A program made the translations under genes and the position numbers. The notes below the pieces were generated by a model. That model ran no database searches, had not been told where the DNA came from, and saw nothing but the letters and a program-made list of their open reading frames with translations. Shown here in pieces: positions 36,300 through 44,727 of a stretch of DNA of 64,000 nt. How positions within the stretch are numbered: the stretch's first letter is position 1; each line of letters opens with the position of its first letter. Source of the stretch: Bin87 sp963692995 (GTDB taxonomy: Bacteria > Chloroflexota > Dehalococcoidia > Lucifugimonadales > UBA3495); contig OY843611.1 in NCBI GenBank assembly GCA_963692995.1, forward strand, positions 2,604,001 through 2,668,000. The letters run 5' to 3'.

Positions 36300-36337
36300 G
36301 CGTCGGGTAAGGCTCGGGTAATGGGACGGAGCGCGCG

Positions 36338-37054
36338 TCAGCCGCCGTGGGGCGGCGTAATGCCGTGCTCCCGGAGCAGGCCCTCCAGCATGGCTATCCG
36401 ATCCTCGGCGATCTGTCTCGCCGCTATTTCCTCTCGGAAGGTTCTCAGCCAAGCTTGGCTGAGGGGATCATACATTCTCAAATTGCGATCCTGCACATAA
36501 AAATCGAGCCCCAGCACGGCGCTGTACGCGGCCAGCCCTCCCTCCGCTTCCGACACGGTGATCGGCTCGTATTCGCCGGACTCATTCAGCCGCTCACCGA
36601 CGAGCACCCGCCGGGCGATTTGGCCCCGGTTGGGATCGAAACGCCAGTACTCGGTCACGCCCAGGGCGGCATAGATGTCCCGCTTCACGGTGGCGTCCCG
36701 GCGCCAGGTGTTGGGCGACGCTATTTCAAGCACGAAGTCGGGCGCCTTCCCTTCCCGCCAGACGAAGTAGGAAAGGCGCTCGCGGTTTTCAACCCCGAAA
36801 GTCACCAGGACGTCCGGCGCCACGCTGCGGTTGGCGTTGTTCATCTCATAATAGACGAATATATCCGCCGAAACGTACACATCCCCACGGTCGCTGTAGT
36901 GTTGAATCAGGGCCTCGCTAATGTCGATCAGGGCGCGGCGTTGGAGGTCGCTTTCGGCCATGGGTTCATCATCCGAGTCGGGGTAGAAGATGTTAGGGTC
37001 TTCTTCCGGAACTAGGGGAGTGTCGTAGTCCAATCTAAAGGGTTTGGCAACCAT
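36338..37054 (-). CDS. Uma2-family protein
   Basis: The 238-residue protein has P-D-V-L-V-T-F, P-D-F-V-L-E-I-A-S, and K-R-D-I-Y-A-A-L-G-V-T-E-Y-W-R-F, the core Uma2 (DUF820) pattern. A short helical C-terminal tail contains E-D-R-I-A-M-L-E. The function is unknown. It resembles the copy at 62772-63527 more than the tandem trio. Confidence 0.85.
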   Translation of the reverse strand: MVAKPFRLDYDTPLVPEEDPNIFYPDSDDEPMAESDLQRRALIDISEALIQHYSDRGDVYVSADIFVYYEMNNANRSVAPDVLVTFGVENRERLSYFVWREGKAPDFVLEIASPNTWRRDATVKRDIYAALGVTEYWRFDPNRGQIARRVLVGERLNESGEYEPITVSEAEGGLAAYSAVLGLDFYVQDRNLRMYDPLSQAWLRTFREEIAARQIAEDRIAMLEGLLREHGITPPHGG

Positions 37055-37083
37055 AAGCGTTACGCTCCCAGAGGGCAGTCGCG

Positions 37084-37434
37084 TCAGTTCCGGTTCTTCA
37101 GCCGTTCCAGCTGCTGCACCGTGCCCGGCAGTTTCCAGTCCACGTACAGCAGAACGTGTTCCTTGATGGCCTCCTCGTGCACCCGGCAGGAGAAGCAGGC
37201 CCGGTCGATGCAGAGGCCGTGCCGGGGTCGCAGGGACTCGCGCAGCGCGATCAGCTGCTCCGCCAGGTTGGGGTCAATGGGCTGACCGGCCCGCGCCAGT
37301 TCCAGCAGCTCGTCCATCTGCCCGGCCAGCCGTTCCAGCAGCTCATTGTATCGTTGCAGCCCCTGCTCTACGAAGTTGCGCGGCTCCTGGGCCGTTGGGT
37401 AGGGGATCATCTGCATATCGGGAACGTCGGCCAT
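37084..37434 (-). CDS. Helical protein with C-terminal cysteine cluster, unknown function
   Basis: The 116-residue protein is mostly helical and Leu/Glu-rich, then has C-I-D-R-A-C-F-S-C-R-V-H near residue 76, a possible metal site. No family is recognised. It starts 380 bases upstream of, and on the same strand as, a Uma2 gene. Confidence 0.6.
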   Translation of the reverse strand: MADVPDMQMIPYPTAQEPRNFVEQGLQRYNELLERLAGQMDELLELARAGQPIDPNLAEQLIALRESLRPRHGLCIDRACFSCRVHEEAIKEHVLLYVDWKLPGTVQQLERLKNRN

Positions 37435-37500
37435 GCTGCACCTGCACTCTTGCGCGTGATAACGTCAACCTGTCGGCGCTACTGTAACATACGGCAAATC

Positions 37501-37604
37501 CGTCACTGCGGCGAAAGCCGGAGTTAATAAGCCGTAACGCGCCGGAAAGGGAAAGATCATTAACGAGTTAGGCCGCTGGATTCCCGCTTTCGCGGGAATG
37601 ACGG
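37501..37604. repeat. Dispersed inverted-repeat element, copy 7
   Basis: A CGTCACTGCGGCGAAAGCCG half faces ATTCCCGCTTTCGCGGGAAT followed by GACGG. It lies between the Cys-cluster gene and the DUF1385 gene. Confidence 0.75.
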
Positions 37605-37688
37605 CGACGGCGGGATGTCTCAGGGGAATGGGCGGCGGTGGCGGGATCCCTCGGCCGGAATGGCGGTTTAAGGCCGGCGAGGGCAACT

Positions 37689-38645
37689 TTAGGAGCCGGC
37701 CGGCTGCCCGTCCGCGGCCAGCGCGGCCGCCATGGCGGCGATGGCTACCTCAATCTGGTCATCGTCGGGCTGTCGCGTAGTGATGCGCTGGAGCATCAGC
37801 CCCGGCCAGGCCAACGCTTGCCCGAACCAGGCCCGGTGGTGTGCGCCGGCGAACCGGATGATCTCGTAGCTCACCGCCGCGACCACCGGAATCGGCACGA
37901 TGCGGGAGAGAATGCGCCAGCCCAGCCCGGAACCTAGAACTGCGTCCAGCAGCGCGAATACCACGATTGACACAATGGCTACTGTAATCAAAAAGGCGGT
38001 GCCGCAGCGCGGGTGCGGCGTGGGATGCCGTCGCACGTTGTCCACCGTCAACGGCTGGCCGGCTTCGTAAGTATGTACCGCCATGTGCTCGGCGCCGTGA
38101 TAAGCGTACACCCGGCGGATGTCCTTCATCAGCGAGATGGCGGCGACGTAGCCCACCAGAATGACCAGCCGGATGACGCCCTCAATCAGGTTGCTCACCA
38201 GCAGGGAGCCTACTAACGGCTCCAGGAGACGCGCCGCCAGCAGGGGCAGCACCAGAAATATGCCGATGCCCAACGCCAGCGCAATCGCCATGGTCAGCCC
38301 CATGGCCCACCGGCTGCCCTGGTCCGGCCCGTCGCCGCCCGCGCCGGCTTCGCCGGCCGCGATGAGCGCCGAGCGTTGCAGGGACTTCATGCCCAGCCAT
38401 AGGGTTTCGGCCAGGATCAGCACGCCGCGCAGGAGGGGTATGCGACGCATCCGGCCGGAAAAGCGGCTGCTCACCCGATCGGTAGCGCAGAAAATCTCGC
38501 CGTCGGGTTGGCGCACCGCCAGGCTGTAGTGGCGTATGCCACGGATCATCACGCCCTCGATGACCGCCTGACCGCCGTAGAGGGGGCGGGGCCCCGGCGT
38601 TGCGCCGGACGCCGGGGATGCTGATACTGTGGACTGACTACTCAT
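37689..38645 (-). CDS. DUF1385 (YqhQ-like) membrane protein
   Basis: The 318-residue protein opens with GGQAVIEGVMIRG, the DUF1385 hallmark, has about five membrane helices, and includes AYHGAEHMAVHTYE and HPRCGTAFLI. The family is often beside rpmE and prfA in Chloroflexota and Actinobacteria. Function is unknown. The upstream palindrome separates it from rpmE. Confidence 0.9.
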   Translation of the reverse strand: MSSQSTVSASPASGATPGPRPLYGGQAVIEGVMIRGIRHYSLAVRQPDGEIFCATDRVSSRFSGRMRRIPLLRGVLILAETLWLGMKSLQRSALIAAGEAGAGGDGPDQGSRWAMGLTMAIALALGIGIFLVLPLLAARLLEPLVGSLLVSNLIEGVIRLVILVGYVAAISLMKDIRRVYAYHGAEHMAVHTYEAGQPLTVDNVRRHPTPHPRCGTAFLITVAIVSIVVFALLDAVLGSGLGWRILSRIVPIPVVAAVSYEIIRFAGAHHRAWFGQALAWPGLMLQRITTRQPDDDQIEVAIAAMAAALAADGQPAGS

Positions 38646-38742
38646 TCAGTTTGTGCCCGGCTTCTCGGAAGATTGCCGCGGAGCCGGCGTCGTGTTGCGC
38701 CATAGCGCACCCAGGCTCCTCCACGCGGTTTGGGGTAAAGAC

Positions 38743-38770
38743 GTAGGGGCGACGCATGCGTCGCCCCTAC
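38743..38770. terminator. Perfect 28-base palindrome, rpmE terminator
   Basis: GTAGGGGCGACGCA and its exact reverse complement are joined without a gap. It lies 21 bases after the rpmE stop. Its perfection suggests either a terminator or a mobile repeat unit. Confidence 0.6.
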
Positions 38771-38791
38771 TGATACGATTGGCGCTGGGGA

Positions 38792-38995
38792 TTAGCCGTC
38801 GAGGTTGAAGCGGCGGCTGAAGCGTTCAATGCGTCCCTGGGTGTCCACGATGCGCTGCTCGCCGGTGTAGAACGGGTGGCACTTGCCGCAGATCTCGACG
38901 CGGAGAGCGGGCTTGGTAGCTCCGGTCTCAAAGACGTTGCCGCAGGAGCAGGTGACGGTGGACTTGAAGTACTGAGGGTGTATTGCTGCTTTCAT
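38792..38995 (-). CDS. rpmE: 50S ribosomal protein L31
   Basis: The protein has 67 residues from the ATG at 38995. The zinc-type L31 signature is C-S-C-G and C-G-K-C-H-P-F-Y-T-G. It is on the large ribosomal subunit. It follows rpmA on the same strand, in an operon started by rplU. Confidence 0.95.
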   Translation of the reverse strand: MKAAIHPQYFKSTVTCSCGNVFETGATKPALRVEICGKCHPFYTGEQRIVDTQGRIERFSRRFNLDG

Positions 38996-39005
38996 GACGA
39001 TGCCT

Positions 39006-39287
39006 CTATGCTGCCGCGGCTGTTGCAACCTCGGGCATCGGATAAACGCTGACCCGACGCTTGCCTCTGGATGCCCATTCGTAAGTGACCTGGCCGTCGA
39101 TCTTGGAGAACAGGGTGTGGTCTCGGCCCAAGCCCACGTTGGTGCCGGGACGGATGCGCGTTCCCCGCTGCCGAACGATGATGGCGCCGCCGGTCACCCG
39201 CTCGCCTCCATATTTCTTGACACCCAACCGTTTAGCGTTGCTGTCGCGACCGTTATTGGTGCTGCCGCCGGCCTTCTTGTGGGCCAT
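39006..39287 (-). CDS. rpmA: 50S ribosomal protein L27
   Basis: The 93-residue protein starts MAHKKAGGSTNNGRDSNAKR and continues with L27 sequence. L27 reaches the peptidyl-transfer centre. It is 15 bases after rplU. Confidence 0.97.
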   Translation of the reverse strand: MAHKKAGGSTNNGRDSNAKRLGVKKYGGERVTGGAIIVRQRGTRIRPGTNVGLGRDHTLFSKIDGQVTYEWASRGKRRVSVYPMPEVATAAAA

Positions 39288-39302
39288 ATCCCTGTCTCCT
39301 GC

Positions 39303-39629
39303 CTAGGATCCGTTTCCGGTATCAATATCCTGGATGCGGATGCGAGTGTAGTTCTGCCGATGCCCCTTCTTGCGGCGGTATCGGGTCTTGGCCTTGTACT
39401 TGTACACGATGACCTTGCGATCTTTGTAGTGCGCCTGCACTTCGGCAATGACACGGGCGCCGTCCACGGTGGGCGCGCCGAAGCGCATCTGGCCGTCGCG
39501 GGACAGCGCCAGCACTTGATCCAGCGTGGCGCTGCTGCCCTCCGGGACCTCCAGCAGTTCTACGTCCAGCACGTCGCCGGGTGAGACGCGGTACTGTTTC
39601 CCGCCGGTTTTTACGATTGCATAATCCAT
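39303..39629 (-). CDS. rplU: 50S ribosomal protein L21
   Basis: The 108-residue protein opens MDYAIVKTGGKQYRV and continues with KTRYRRKKGHRQ, typical of L21. A GGGAG site precedes the ATG by nine bases. It heads the rplU-rpmA-rpmE operon. Confidence 0.97.
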   Translation of the reverse strand: MDYAIVKTGGKQYRVSPGDVLDVELLEVPEGSSATLDQVLALSRDGQMRFGAPTVDGARVIAEVQAHYKDRKVIVYKYKAKTRYRRKKGHRQNYTRIRIQDIDTGNGS

Positions 39630-39655
39630 TTCGATAATCTCCCAAACGGCCTACT

Positions 39656-39685
39656 ATTCTATGTTTGGGACGTTCCGGCTGTCAA
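39656..39685 (-). promoter_or_regulatory. Promoter of rplU-rpmA-rpmE
   Basis: On the minus strand TTGACA (39680-39685) and TAGAAT (39656-39661) are 18 bases apart, 26 bases before the rplU ATG. Confidence 0.75.
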
Positions 39686-39704
39686 CCGGACGAGACGCCC
39701 TGGT

Positions 39705-40250
39705 TCAGGTGATCTCGGGCTGCACGCCGTCGGGCAGGTCAACCTCAAAGGCGGAGAGGATCTGGCCCACCAGGAGGTAGTGGCCGATAAGGGCGGTGAT
39801 TTCCACCGTCTTCTGCATCCCGAAGTGGCCGGAGACGGCATTGAAAGTATCGTCGCTAATCTTGTGGTTTTGAGAAAGCTCCTGAACGTATTTCACCAGG
39901 GACGCCTCGATACCGCTCAAACCTTCGGGGGCTTTGCCGGTGGCAATGGCGCTGACCACGTCCTCGGAGACGCCGGCCTGTCGGGCCAGGCGGGCGTGGG
40001 CGGAGAACTCATACTGCTGGCGGATCTCCCGGGCGGTGGCGCAGATGATGATTTCCCGGTGCGCCTCGGAGATGTCCAGGTCGAAACGCACGTAAGCGCC
40101 GGTATGGGCGACGCGGGCGGCCAGGTCCGGGCTGTGCAGCAGCACGCCGTAGGGACCGCGCACGCTGCCGCGGCTGCTGGCGATGGAGTCGAAGAATTCC
40201 TGGTGTTCCGGGGCGAGTTGATCGCGGGTGACGTCGCTGAGACGGGCCAT
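39705..40250 (-). CDS. Carboxymuconolactone-decarboxylase-like protein
   Basis: The protein has 181 residues from the ATG at 40250 with AAGGAG upstream. Helices with I-I-I-C-A-T-A-R-E and E-F-S-A-H-A-R-L-A-R-Q-A-G-V are typical of the CMD/AhpD-like fold. The C-x2-C of peroxidatic AhpD is absent, so it is a decarboxylase-like or unknown member. Confidence 0.8.
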   Translation of the reverse strand: MARLSDVTRDQLAPEHQEFFDSIASSRGSVRGPYGVLLHSPDLAARVAHTGAYVRFDLDISEAHREIIICATAREIRQQYEFSAHARLARQAGVSEDVVSAIATGKAPEGLSGIEASLVKYVQELSQNHKISDDTFNAVSGHFGMQKTVEITALIGHYLLVGQILSAFEVDLPDGVQPEIT

Positions 40251-40457
40251 TGGATGCGCTCCTTGAGGGAATATGCGATATAGCAAAGGCACTATACCGC
40301 CGCCGGGGGATGGTATTCAAGCCGGGCTGTTGCACGCCCGGCGCCGGCCCGGCTTTGCTGACCGTGAACTTGCCGCGCCCGGCAACAGCCTCGAAGAATG
40401 CGCGCCGCCGCTCAGGTCAATTCCCCAGCCAATTCCAATGTATCACAAACCCCTGAG

Positions 40458-41318
40458 CTACCCCGGAAACTCCAGGTCCAGCGAGATGTCCAGGGCCTCG
40501 GTGGAGTGGGTCAGGCCGCCAATGCTGATGAGGTCAACCCCCGTTTCGGCCACCGCGCGGAGCGTTGCCATGGTGATGCCGCCGGAGGCTTCTACCGAAG
40601 CCCGTCCGGAGATGATGCCCACCGCTTCCCGCATCAGATCCACCGGCATGTTGTCCAGCATTATGATGTGGGCGCCAGCGTCGAGGGCTTCGCGCACCTG
40701 CTCCAGCGACTCCACCTCCACCTCGACGCGGATGGTATGGGACGCCCGGGCGATGGCGTGGCGCACCACGGCGCCCAAGGGCTCTTCCAGCGAAGCCCGG
40801 GCGGCCAGGTGGTTGTCTTTGATGAGAATGCCGTCGGCCAGGTTGAGACGATGGTTGTAACCGCCGCCCATGCGGACGCTGTACTTGTCCAGGAAACGGT
40901 GACCGGGAGCGGTTTTGCGGGTGTCAACGATGCGGGCGGCGGTTCCTGCCACCTCGCGGACGTAGCGGTTGGTGGCGGTGGCGATGCCGCTCATGCGCTG
41001 GATGAAGTTTAGCGCGGTGCGCTCGGCCCGTAAAATGGCGGCCGCTGATCCGCGCACGCTGGCGATATCCCGTCCGGGAGACAGGTCGGCGCCGTCGTCC
41101 AGCAACAGGTCAACGGCCAGGTCGGGATCAACGCGGTGGAACACTGCGCTGGCGACGGCGCCGCCGGCCAGCACTCCGTTCGCCTTGGCGCGAAGGAGGC
41201 CGCTGCCGACGATTTCGTCGGGAATCAGTGTTTGGGTTGTTGGATCGTTGAACGCCTGGTCCTCGGTAAGAGCAGCGTCGATCAGGTTGAGAACCTCCGG
41301 CGGAAGCTGCTGGGTCAT
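40458..41318 (-). CDS. nadC: Nicotinate-nucleotide pyrophosphorylase (carboxylating)
   Basis: The protein has 286 residues from the ATG at 41318 with GAGGA upstream. DTRKTAPGHRFLDKYSVRMGG and K-D-N-H are QPRTase signatures. It makes nicotinate mononucleotide from quinolinate and PRPP in NAD synthesis. No nadA or nadB is nearby. Confidence 0.95.
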   Translation of the reverse strand: MTQQLPPEVLNLIDAALTEDQAFNDPTTQTLIPDEIVGSGLLRAKANGVLAGGAVASAVFHRVDPDLAVDLLLDDGADLSPGRDIASVRGSAAAILRAERTALNFIQRMSGIATATNRYVREVAGTAARIVDTRKTAPGHRFLDKYSVRMGGGYNHRLNLADGILIKDNHLAARASLEEPLGAVVRHAIARASHTIRVEVEVESLEQVREALDAGAHIIMLDNMPVDLMREAVGIISGRASVEASGGITMATLRAVAETGVDLISIGGLTHSTEALDISLDLEFPG

Positions 41319-41417
41319 AGTGTCCTCGCGTTGGGCAAAGTTTGGCGGGTAACTGATGCTGATACTAACGAGTTTGCCACGCCCGCGCCTTCGTCGCAAT
41401 CCGGGAAGCCGCAGCGA

Positions 41418-41446
41418 TTGACACTGCGGGAAGGGGCTGATAGCAT
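41418..41446 (+). promoter_or_regulatory. Promoter of the Tat-signal microprotein
   Basis: A perfect TTGACA (41418-41423) and TAGCAT (41441-41446) are 17 bases apart. The gene start is about 43 bases downstream of the -10. Confidence 0.55.
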
Positions 41447-41488
41447 TTCGCCGCGTTTCAAGTTCGTTTCCGGGGGTTGTTTGTAGCC

Positions 41489-41704
41489 GTGCCTGCTCAG
41501 ATTGAAAACCGTGATCCCGCCAACGGGACTTCCCGCCGCCGCTTTCTGGGCGTGCTGGGGATTGGCATCGCCGGCGCGGCGGTTGTAGCCAGTATGCTGC
41601 CCTTCGGACGGCGGAACAACACCGCGGCAGCCGCCAGCGAATTTCCCGGACCCGGCTCCATGTTCCATCCCGCCCGGGACCCCCGCACCGACCCGCGACG
41701 CTAG
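41489..41704 (+). CDS. Tat-signal microprotein
   Basis: The protein has 71 residues from a GTG; a TTG at 41477 is another option. A twin-arginine signal, S-R-R-R-F-L-G, precedes the hydrophobic segment LGVLGIGIAGAAVVASML. The remaining 25 or so residues end in a Pro/Arg-rich tail. Short Tat-signal proteins often act as anchors or chaperones for exported redox enzymes, but none is adjacent here. A consensus-like promoter supports it. Confidence 0.65.
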   Translation: MPAQIENRDPANGTSRRRFLGVLGIGIAGAAVVASMLPFGRRNNTAAAASEFPGPGSMFHPARDPRTDPRR

Positions 41705-41727
41705 CCGGACCCGCATCGGCGTGAATA

Positions 41728-41754
41728 CCGGGGCAACCCTTATGGTTGCCCCGG
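41728..41754. terminator. Bidirectional terminator
   Basis: CCGGGGCAACC and GGTTGCCCCGG form a perfect 11-bp stem with a CTTAT loop between the convergent Tat-signal gene and mutL. Confidence 0.75.
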
Positions 41755-41770
41755 AGTCGTTAACGCAGCG

Positions 41771-43522
41771 CTATCGCCGGCTGAATTCCCGTTCCAACTG
41801 ATATTCGGTGAAATGCACCACCGTCGGCCTACCGTGTGGGCAGTTGTGGGGATTGTCGGCGGTCTCCAGTTGGCGGAGCAGCGCGTCCATTTCGTCCGGG
41901 GCAAGGGTCATGCCGGCGCGAACCGAGCCGTGGCAGGCGATGGTGGCGACCAGGGCGTCCTCCCGCTCCATCACCACCTGTTCCACGGCCACGGCGTCCA
42001 GCAGGTCAGTAAGGGCGGTTGCCGGGTCGCTATTGCCTCGCGCGGCCAGCAGGGCCGGCACGGCCCGAACCAACCAGGCGTTGTCGCCGAAGGGTTCCAG
42101 TTGGAAGCCGTGTTCCGCCAGCAGGTCGGCGCACTCCTCCAGGGTGGCGACCTGGGACGCGGACAGCTCGGCCGGCAATGGAACCAGCAGGGGCTGCGAG
42201 GCGCGTTCCCGATACTCGGCCCGGTTGCGCAACCGGTCGTACACCACGCGCTCGTGGGCGGCGTGCTGGTCGATGAGATACATGCCGGCCGGCCCTTCGG
42301 CCACCACGTAGGTCTGGCGGATCTGGCCCACCACGCGCAGGTCGGCCAGCGCATCCCGCAGGGGGCCTCCGGTGGGCGCAAGGGATGTGGTGGGCAGCGT
42401 CAGAGGGTCCGGCGGCGGAGAGGCGCTGCCGCCGTAGGACGCCGGGACGCGAAACGACGGCGCGGCTGGGGACGATCCCCCGGCAACCGCCGGATTGCCG
42501 GAGGGAGTGAAGGAACGGGTGACCTGGCGCACGGGAGCATGGGCCAGCAGCGCATCCCGCACGGCCCGCTGCACGGCGGAAAACAGGCGGTTTTCGTCGC
42601 GGAAGCGCACTTCCCGCTTGCTGGGGTGAGAGTTGACGTCCACCTGCTCCGGCGGAATGGCGATGTCAATTACCGCCAGGGGATAGCGGCGTTGGGGCAG
42701 CGTCCCCTGGTAGGCTTGCTCAATGGCGTAGGCGATGGAGCGGTCATAGATCCACCGATGGTTGACCAGCAGGGTAATGTAGGAGCGGTTGTGCCGGCTC
42801 AGGTCGGCGGCGCCGGTGTACCCACTCACCGACACGTCGCCGTCGGCGAGGCTTACGGGCAGCATCCGGCCGGATACATCGGCACCATAGATCGAGAGAA
42901 CCGCGTCTTGCAGCCGGCCGCTGCCGGTGGTGTTGACCGTTTCCCGCCCATCCACGTTGAGGGTGAAACGGACGCCGGGATCAGCCAGGGCGTAGCGGGT
43001 CACGACTTCCTGAATGCGGGCGGTCTCGGCCGCCGGCGAGCGCAGGAACCGCCGGCGGGCCGGCAGATTGCCGAACAACTCCGCCACCTGCACGGTGGCG
43101 CCCACCGGACAGCCGATGCTGCGCTCATTGACGTCCTCGCCGTATCGAAATTCAATGCGCGCGCCGGCGTCGGCATCCGCGACCCGCGTGGTGCAGACGA
43201 CCCGGGCCACGGCGGCGACGCTGGGCAGGGCCTCGCCGCGAAAACCCAGGGTTGCTACGGATTGCAGGTCGGCGACGGTGGACAGCTTGCTGGTGGCGTG
43301 GTGGCGGAAGGCCAGGGCCAGCTCAGCAGCGGGGATGCCGCAGCCGTCGTCGCTTACCCGGATCTCGGCAACGCCGCCCTGGCGAATGGCAACAGCGATG
43401 CGGGTCGCGCCGGCATCCAGCGAGTTCTCAACCAGTTCCTTGACCACCGAGGCGGGACGCTCGATAACCTCGCCGGCGGCAATCTGGGCGGCAACGTGGG
43501 GCGGAAGCTGCTGGATGGGCAT
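41771..43522 (-). CDS. mutL: DNA mismatch repair protein MutL
   Basis: The 583-residue protein has the GHKL ATPase motifs E-L-V-E-N-S-L-D-A-G, D-D-G-C-G-I and L-G-F-R-G-E-A-L. The C-terminal part has D-Q-H-A-A-H-E with an Asp in place of the final Glu, A-C-H-G-S-V-R-A and C-P-H-G-R-P. This suggests a nicking-endonuclease MutL. mutS lies 1.2 kb downstream on the same side, past two other genes. Confidence 0.96.
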   Translation of the reverse strand: MPIQQLPPHVAAQIAAGEVIERPASVVKELVENSLDAGATRIAVAIRQGGVAEIRVSDDGCGIPAAELALAFRHHATSKLSTVADLQSVATLGFRGEALPSVAAVARVVCTTRVADADAGARIEFRYGEDVNERSIGCPVGATVQVAELFGNLPARRRFLRSPAAETARIQEVVTRYALADPGVRFTLNVDGRETVNTTGSGRLQDAVLSIYGADVSGRMLPVSLADGDVSVSGYTGAADLSRHNRSYITLLVNHRWIYDRSIAYAIEQAYQGTLPQRRYPLAVIDIAIPPEQVDVNSHPSKREVRFRDENRLFSAVQRAVRDALLAHAPVRQVTRSFTPSGNPAVAGGSSPAAPSFRVPASYGGSASPPPDPLTLPTTSLAPTGGPLRDALADLRVVGQIRQTYVVAEGPAGMYLIDQHAAHERVVYDRLRNRAEYRERASQPLLVPLPAELSASQVATLEECADLLAEHGFQLEPFGDNAWLVRAVPALLAARGNSDPATALTDLLDAVAVEQVVMEREDALVATIACHGSVRAGMTLAPDEMDALLRQLETADNPHNCPHGRPTVVHFTEYQLEREFSRR

Positions 43523-43595
43523 GGGCGGTCAGCTATTTGTAACGTCGGCATTCGCCGCGGATCCTGGGGGTTGGCACAGCCGCAGATGCGGTCGG

Positions 43596-44033
43596 TCAGA
43601 ACAGCGGTATCTTGGTGCCCTTGGCGCGGTACTGCCGGTCCTCGGAATTGCCGGTCTCCAGGAAATCGCAGATGATGCGATAAATGCGGTCCATCTCGTG
43701 GTCAACGCTGCGGGAGAAGAAGTAGGGCGGCACCCAAACGCCGCCGAAAGCGGCCACGATTTCGGGGTAGTCGTCGATCACAAACTCCGGCTCGACCGGG
43801 ATTTTCAGCTCGGGAAGCCGCTCGTGATAATGGTGCGTGGGCTTTTCGTACACGCCCGACACGAAACGATGTAAATTGTGCTTCTCAATAACCTCCCACC
43901 GTTCGCCCATTCCCGACCAGATGTAGATTTCGTGCCCGTCGTCCAGCAGTTTTTGGAAGGTGTCCAGCGTGCCTGGGCGCAGTGTGTCGTCCAGCCCCAG
44001 GATCGTGTAGTCAACGTCAAAAAAGATTTTCAT
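43596..44033 (-). CDS. HAD-like small phosphatase
   Basis: The 145-residue protein has F-F-D-V-D-Y-T at the N-terminus (DxD), Y-I-W-S-G-M, and V-I-D-D-Y-P-E. These suit a HAD hydrolase without a large cap. The substrate is unknown. Confidence 0.75.
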   Translation of the reverse strand: MKIFFDVDYTILGLDDTLRPGTLDTFQKLLDDGHEIYIWSGMGERWEVIEKHNLHRFVSGVYEKPTHHYHERLPELKIPVEPEFVIDDYPEIVAAFGGVWVPPYFFSRSVDHEMDRIYRIICDFLETGNSEDRQYRAKGTKIPLF

Positions 44034-44080
44034 AATCGGTTAGTCATTCCGGGTCGGTTGGCTCGGTCAGTATCCTATTG

Positions 44081-44229
44081 CTAGGCCGTGTTTAGAAACT
44101 CCGTCATTCCCGCGAAAGCGGGAATCCAGCGAATACGGAATAAAGCCGGTTTTCCGCTGGCCGTGATTTTCCGGGTTCCTGCTTTCGCCGGAACGACGGT
44201 GTGATTTCCAGTTTTCAAACAGGCGCTAG
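44081..44229. mobile_element. MITE-like element carrying repeat copy 8
   Basis: CTAGGCCGTGTTTAGAAACT at the left faces an imperfect inverted end, AGTTTTCAAACAGGCGCTAG. Repeat copy 8 lies inside (44102-44199). The right end overlaps the stop codon of the ArsC-like gene. The same terminal sequence occurs in the 61593-61777 element. Confidence 0.6.
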
Positions 44230-44588
44230 GCGTCGATGGCTTCGGTGATGGCCTTCAGGCTGGCGCCGATGATGAGGCGGTCGCCCAGACGGACGATAGG
44301 GCGGCGCACTAGGCGCGGCTCCTCCAGCATCAGGGAGACCTTGCGGTCATCGGACAGCTCGGCAGCATCCAGCCCCAACTTCTTGAGTGAAGGGCTGCGG
44401 GAGGCGAACAGCGCGCTGACCCCCGGCTCGCCAATCTCGGCGACTAGATCTCGCAGTTCCGCTTCGGTGAAGGGCTCTTTGAAATAGTCTCTTTCTTCCA
44501 CAGTGCAACCCTTTTGTACGAGCAACTCCCGCACTTTACGACAGCTACTTCAACGGGGCCACCAGTACATTGTTGCCGTAGCGCTCAT
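44226..44588 (-). CDS. ArsC/Spx-family protein, probable selenoprotein (UxxC)
   Basis: Reading the TGA at 44550-44552 as selenocysteine gives 120 residues from an ATG at 44588 with AGGAG six bases upstream. M-Y-W-W-P-R-U13-S-S-C16-R-K-V matches the ArsC/Spx start, in which Cys follows P-R and a second Cys may follow at x2. Without recoding the frame begins only at a weak GTG (44534) and lacks the active site. P-R-L-V-R-R-P-I-V at the end is family-typical. It may reduce arsenate or another oxyanion, or act in redox sensing. A hairpin lies after the TGA. Confidence 0.82.
44516..44534 (-). promoter_or_regulatory. SECIS-like hairpin of the ArsC-like gene
   Basis: On the minus strand GTGCGGG and CTCGTAC pair (two G-U) around AGTTG. 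The stem starts 15 bases after the TGA. Confidence 0.5.
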
Positions 44589-44727
44589 CTCAATCTCCTG
44601 ACGAATTGCGTTGGCCGGCGATAACAGCGTCAAGTATTTTATACCCCCGGCTGCTGCCAGCATAAGTGGGGCAAGGGCAAATTTTGTGACCGGCGGCCCG
44701 GGCATGCGCGGCCAGTCCGCGATCTAT

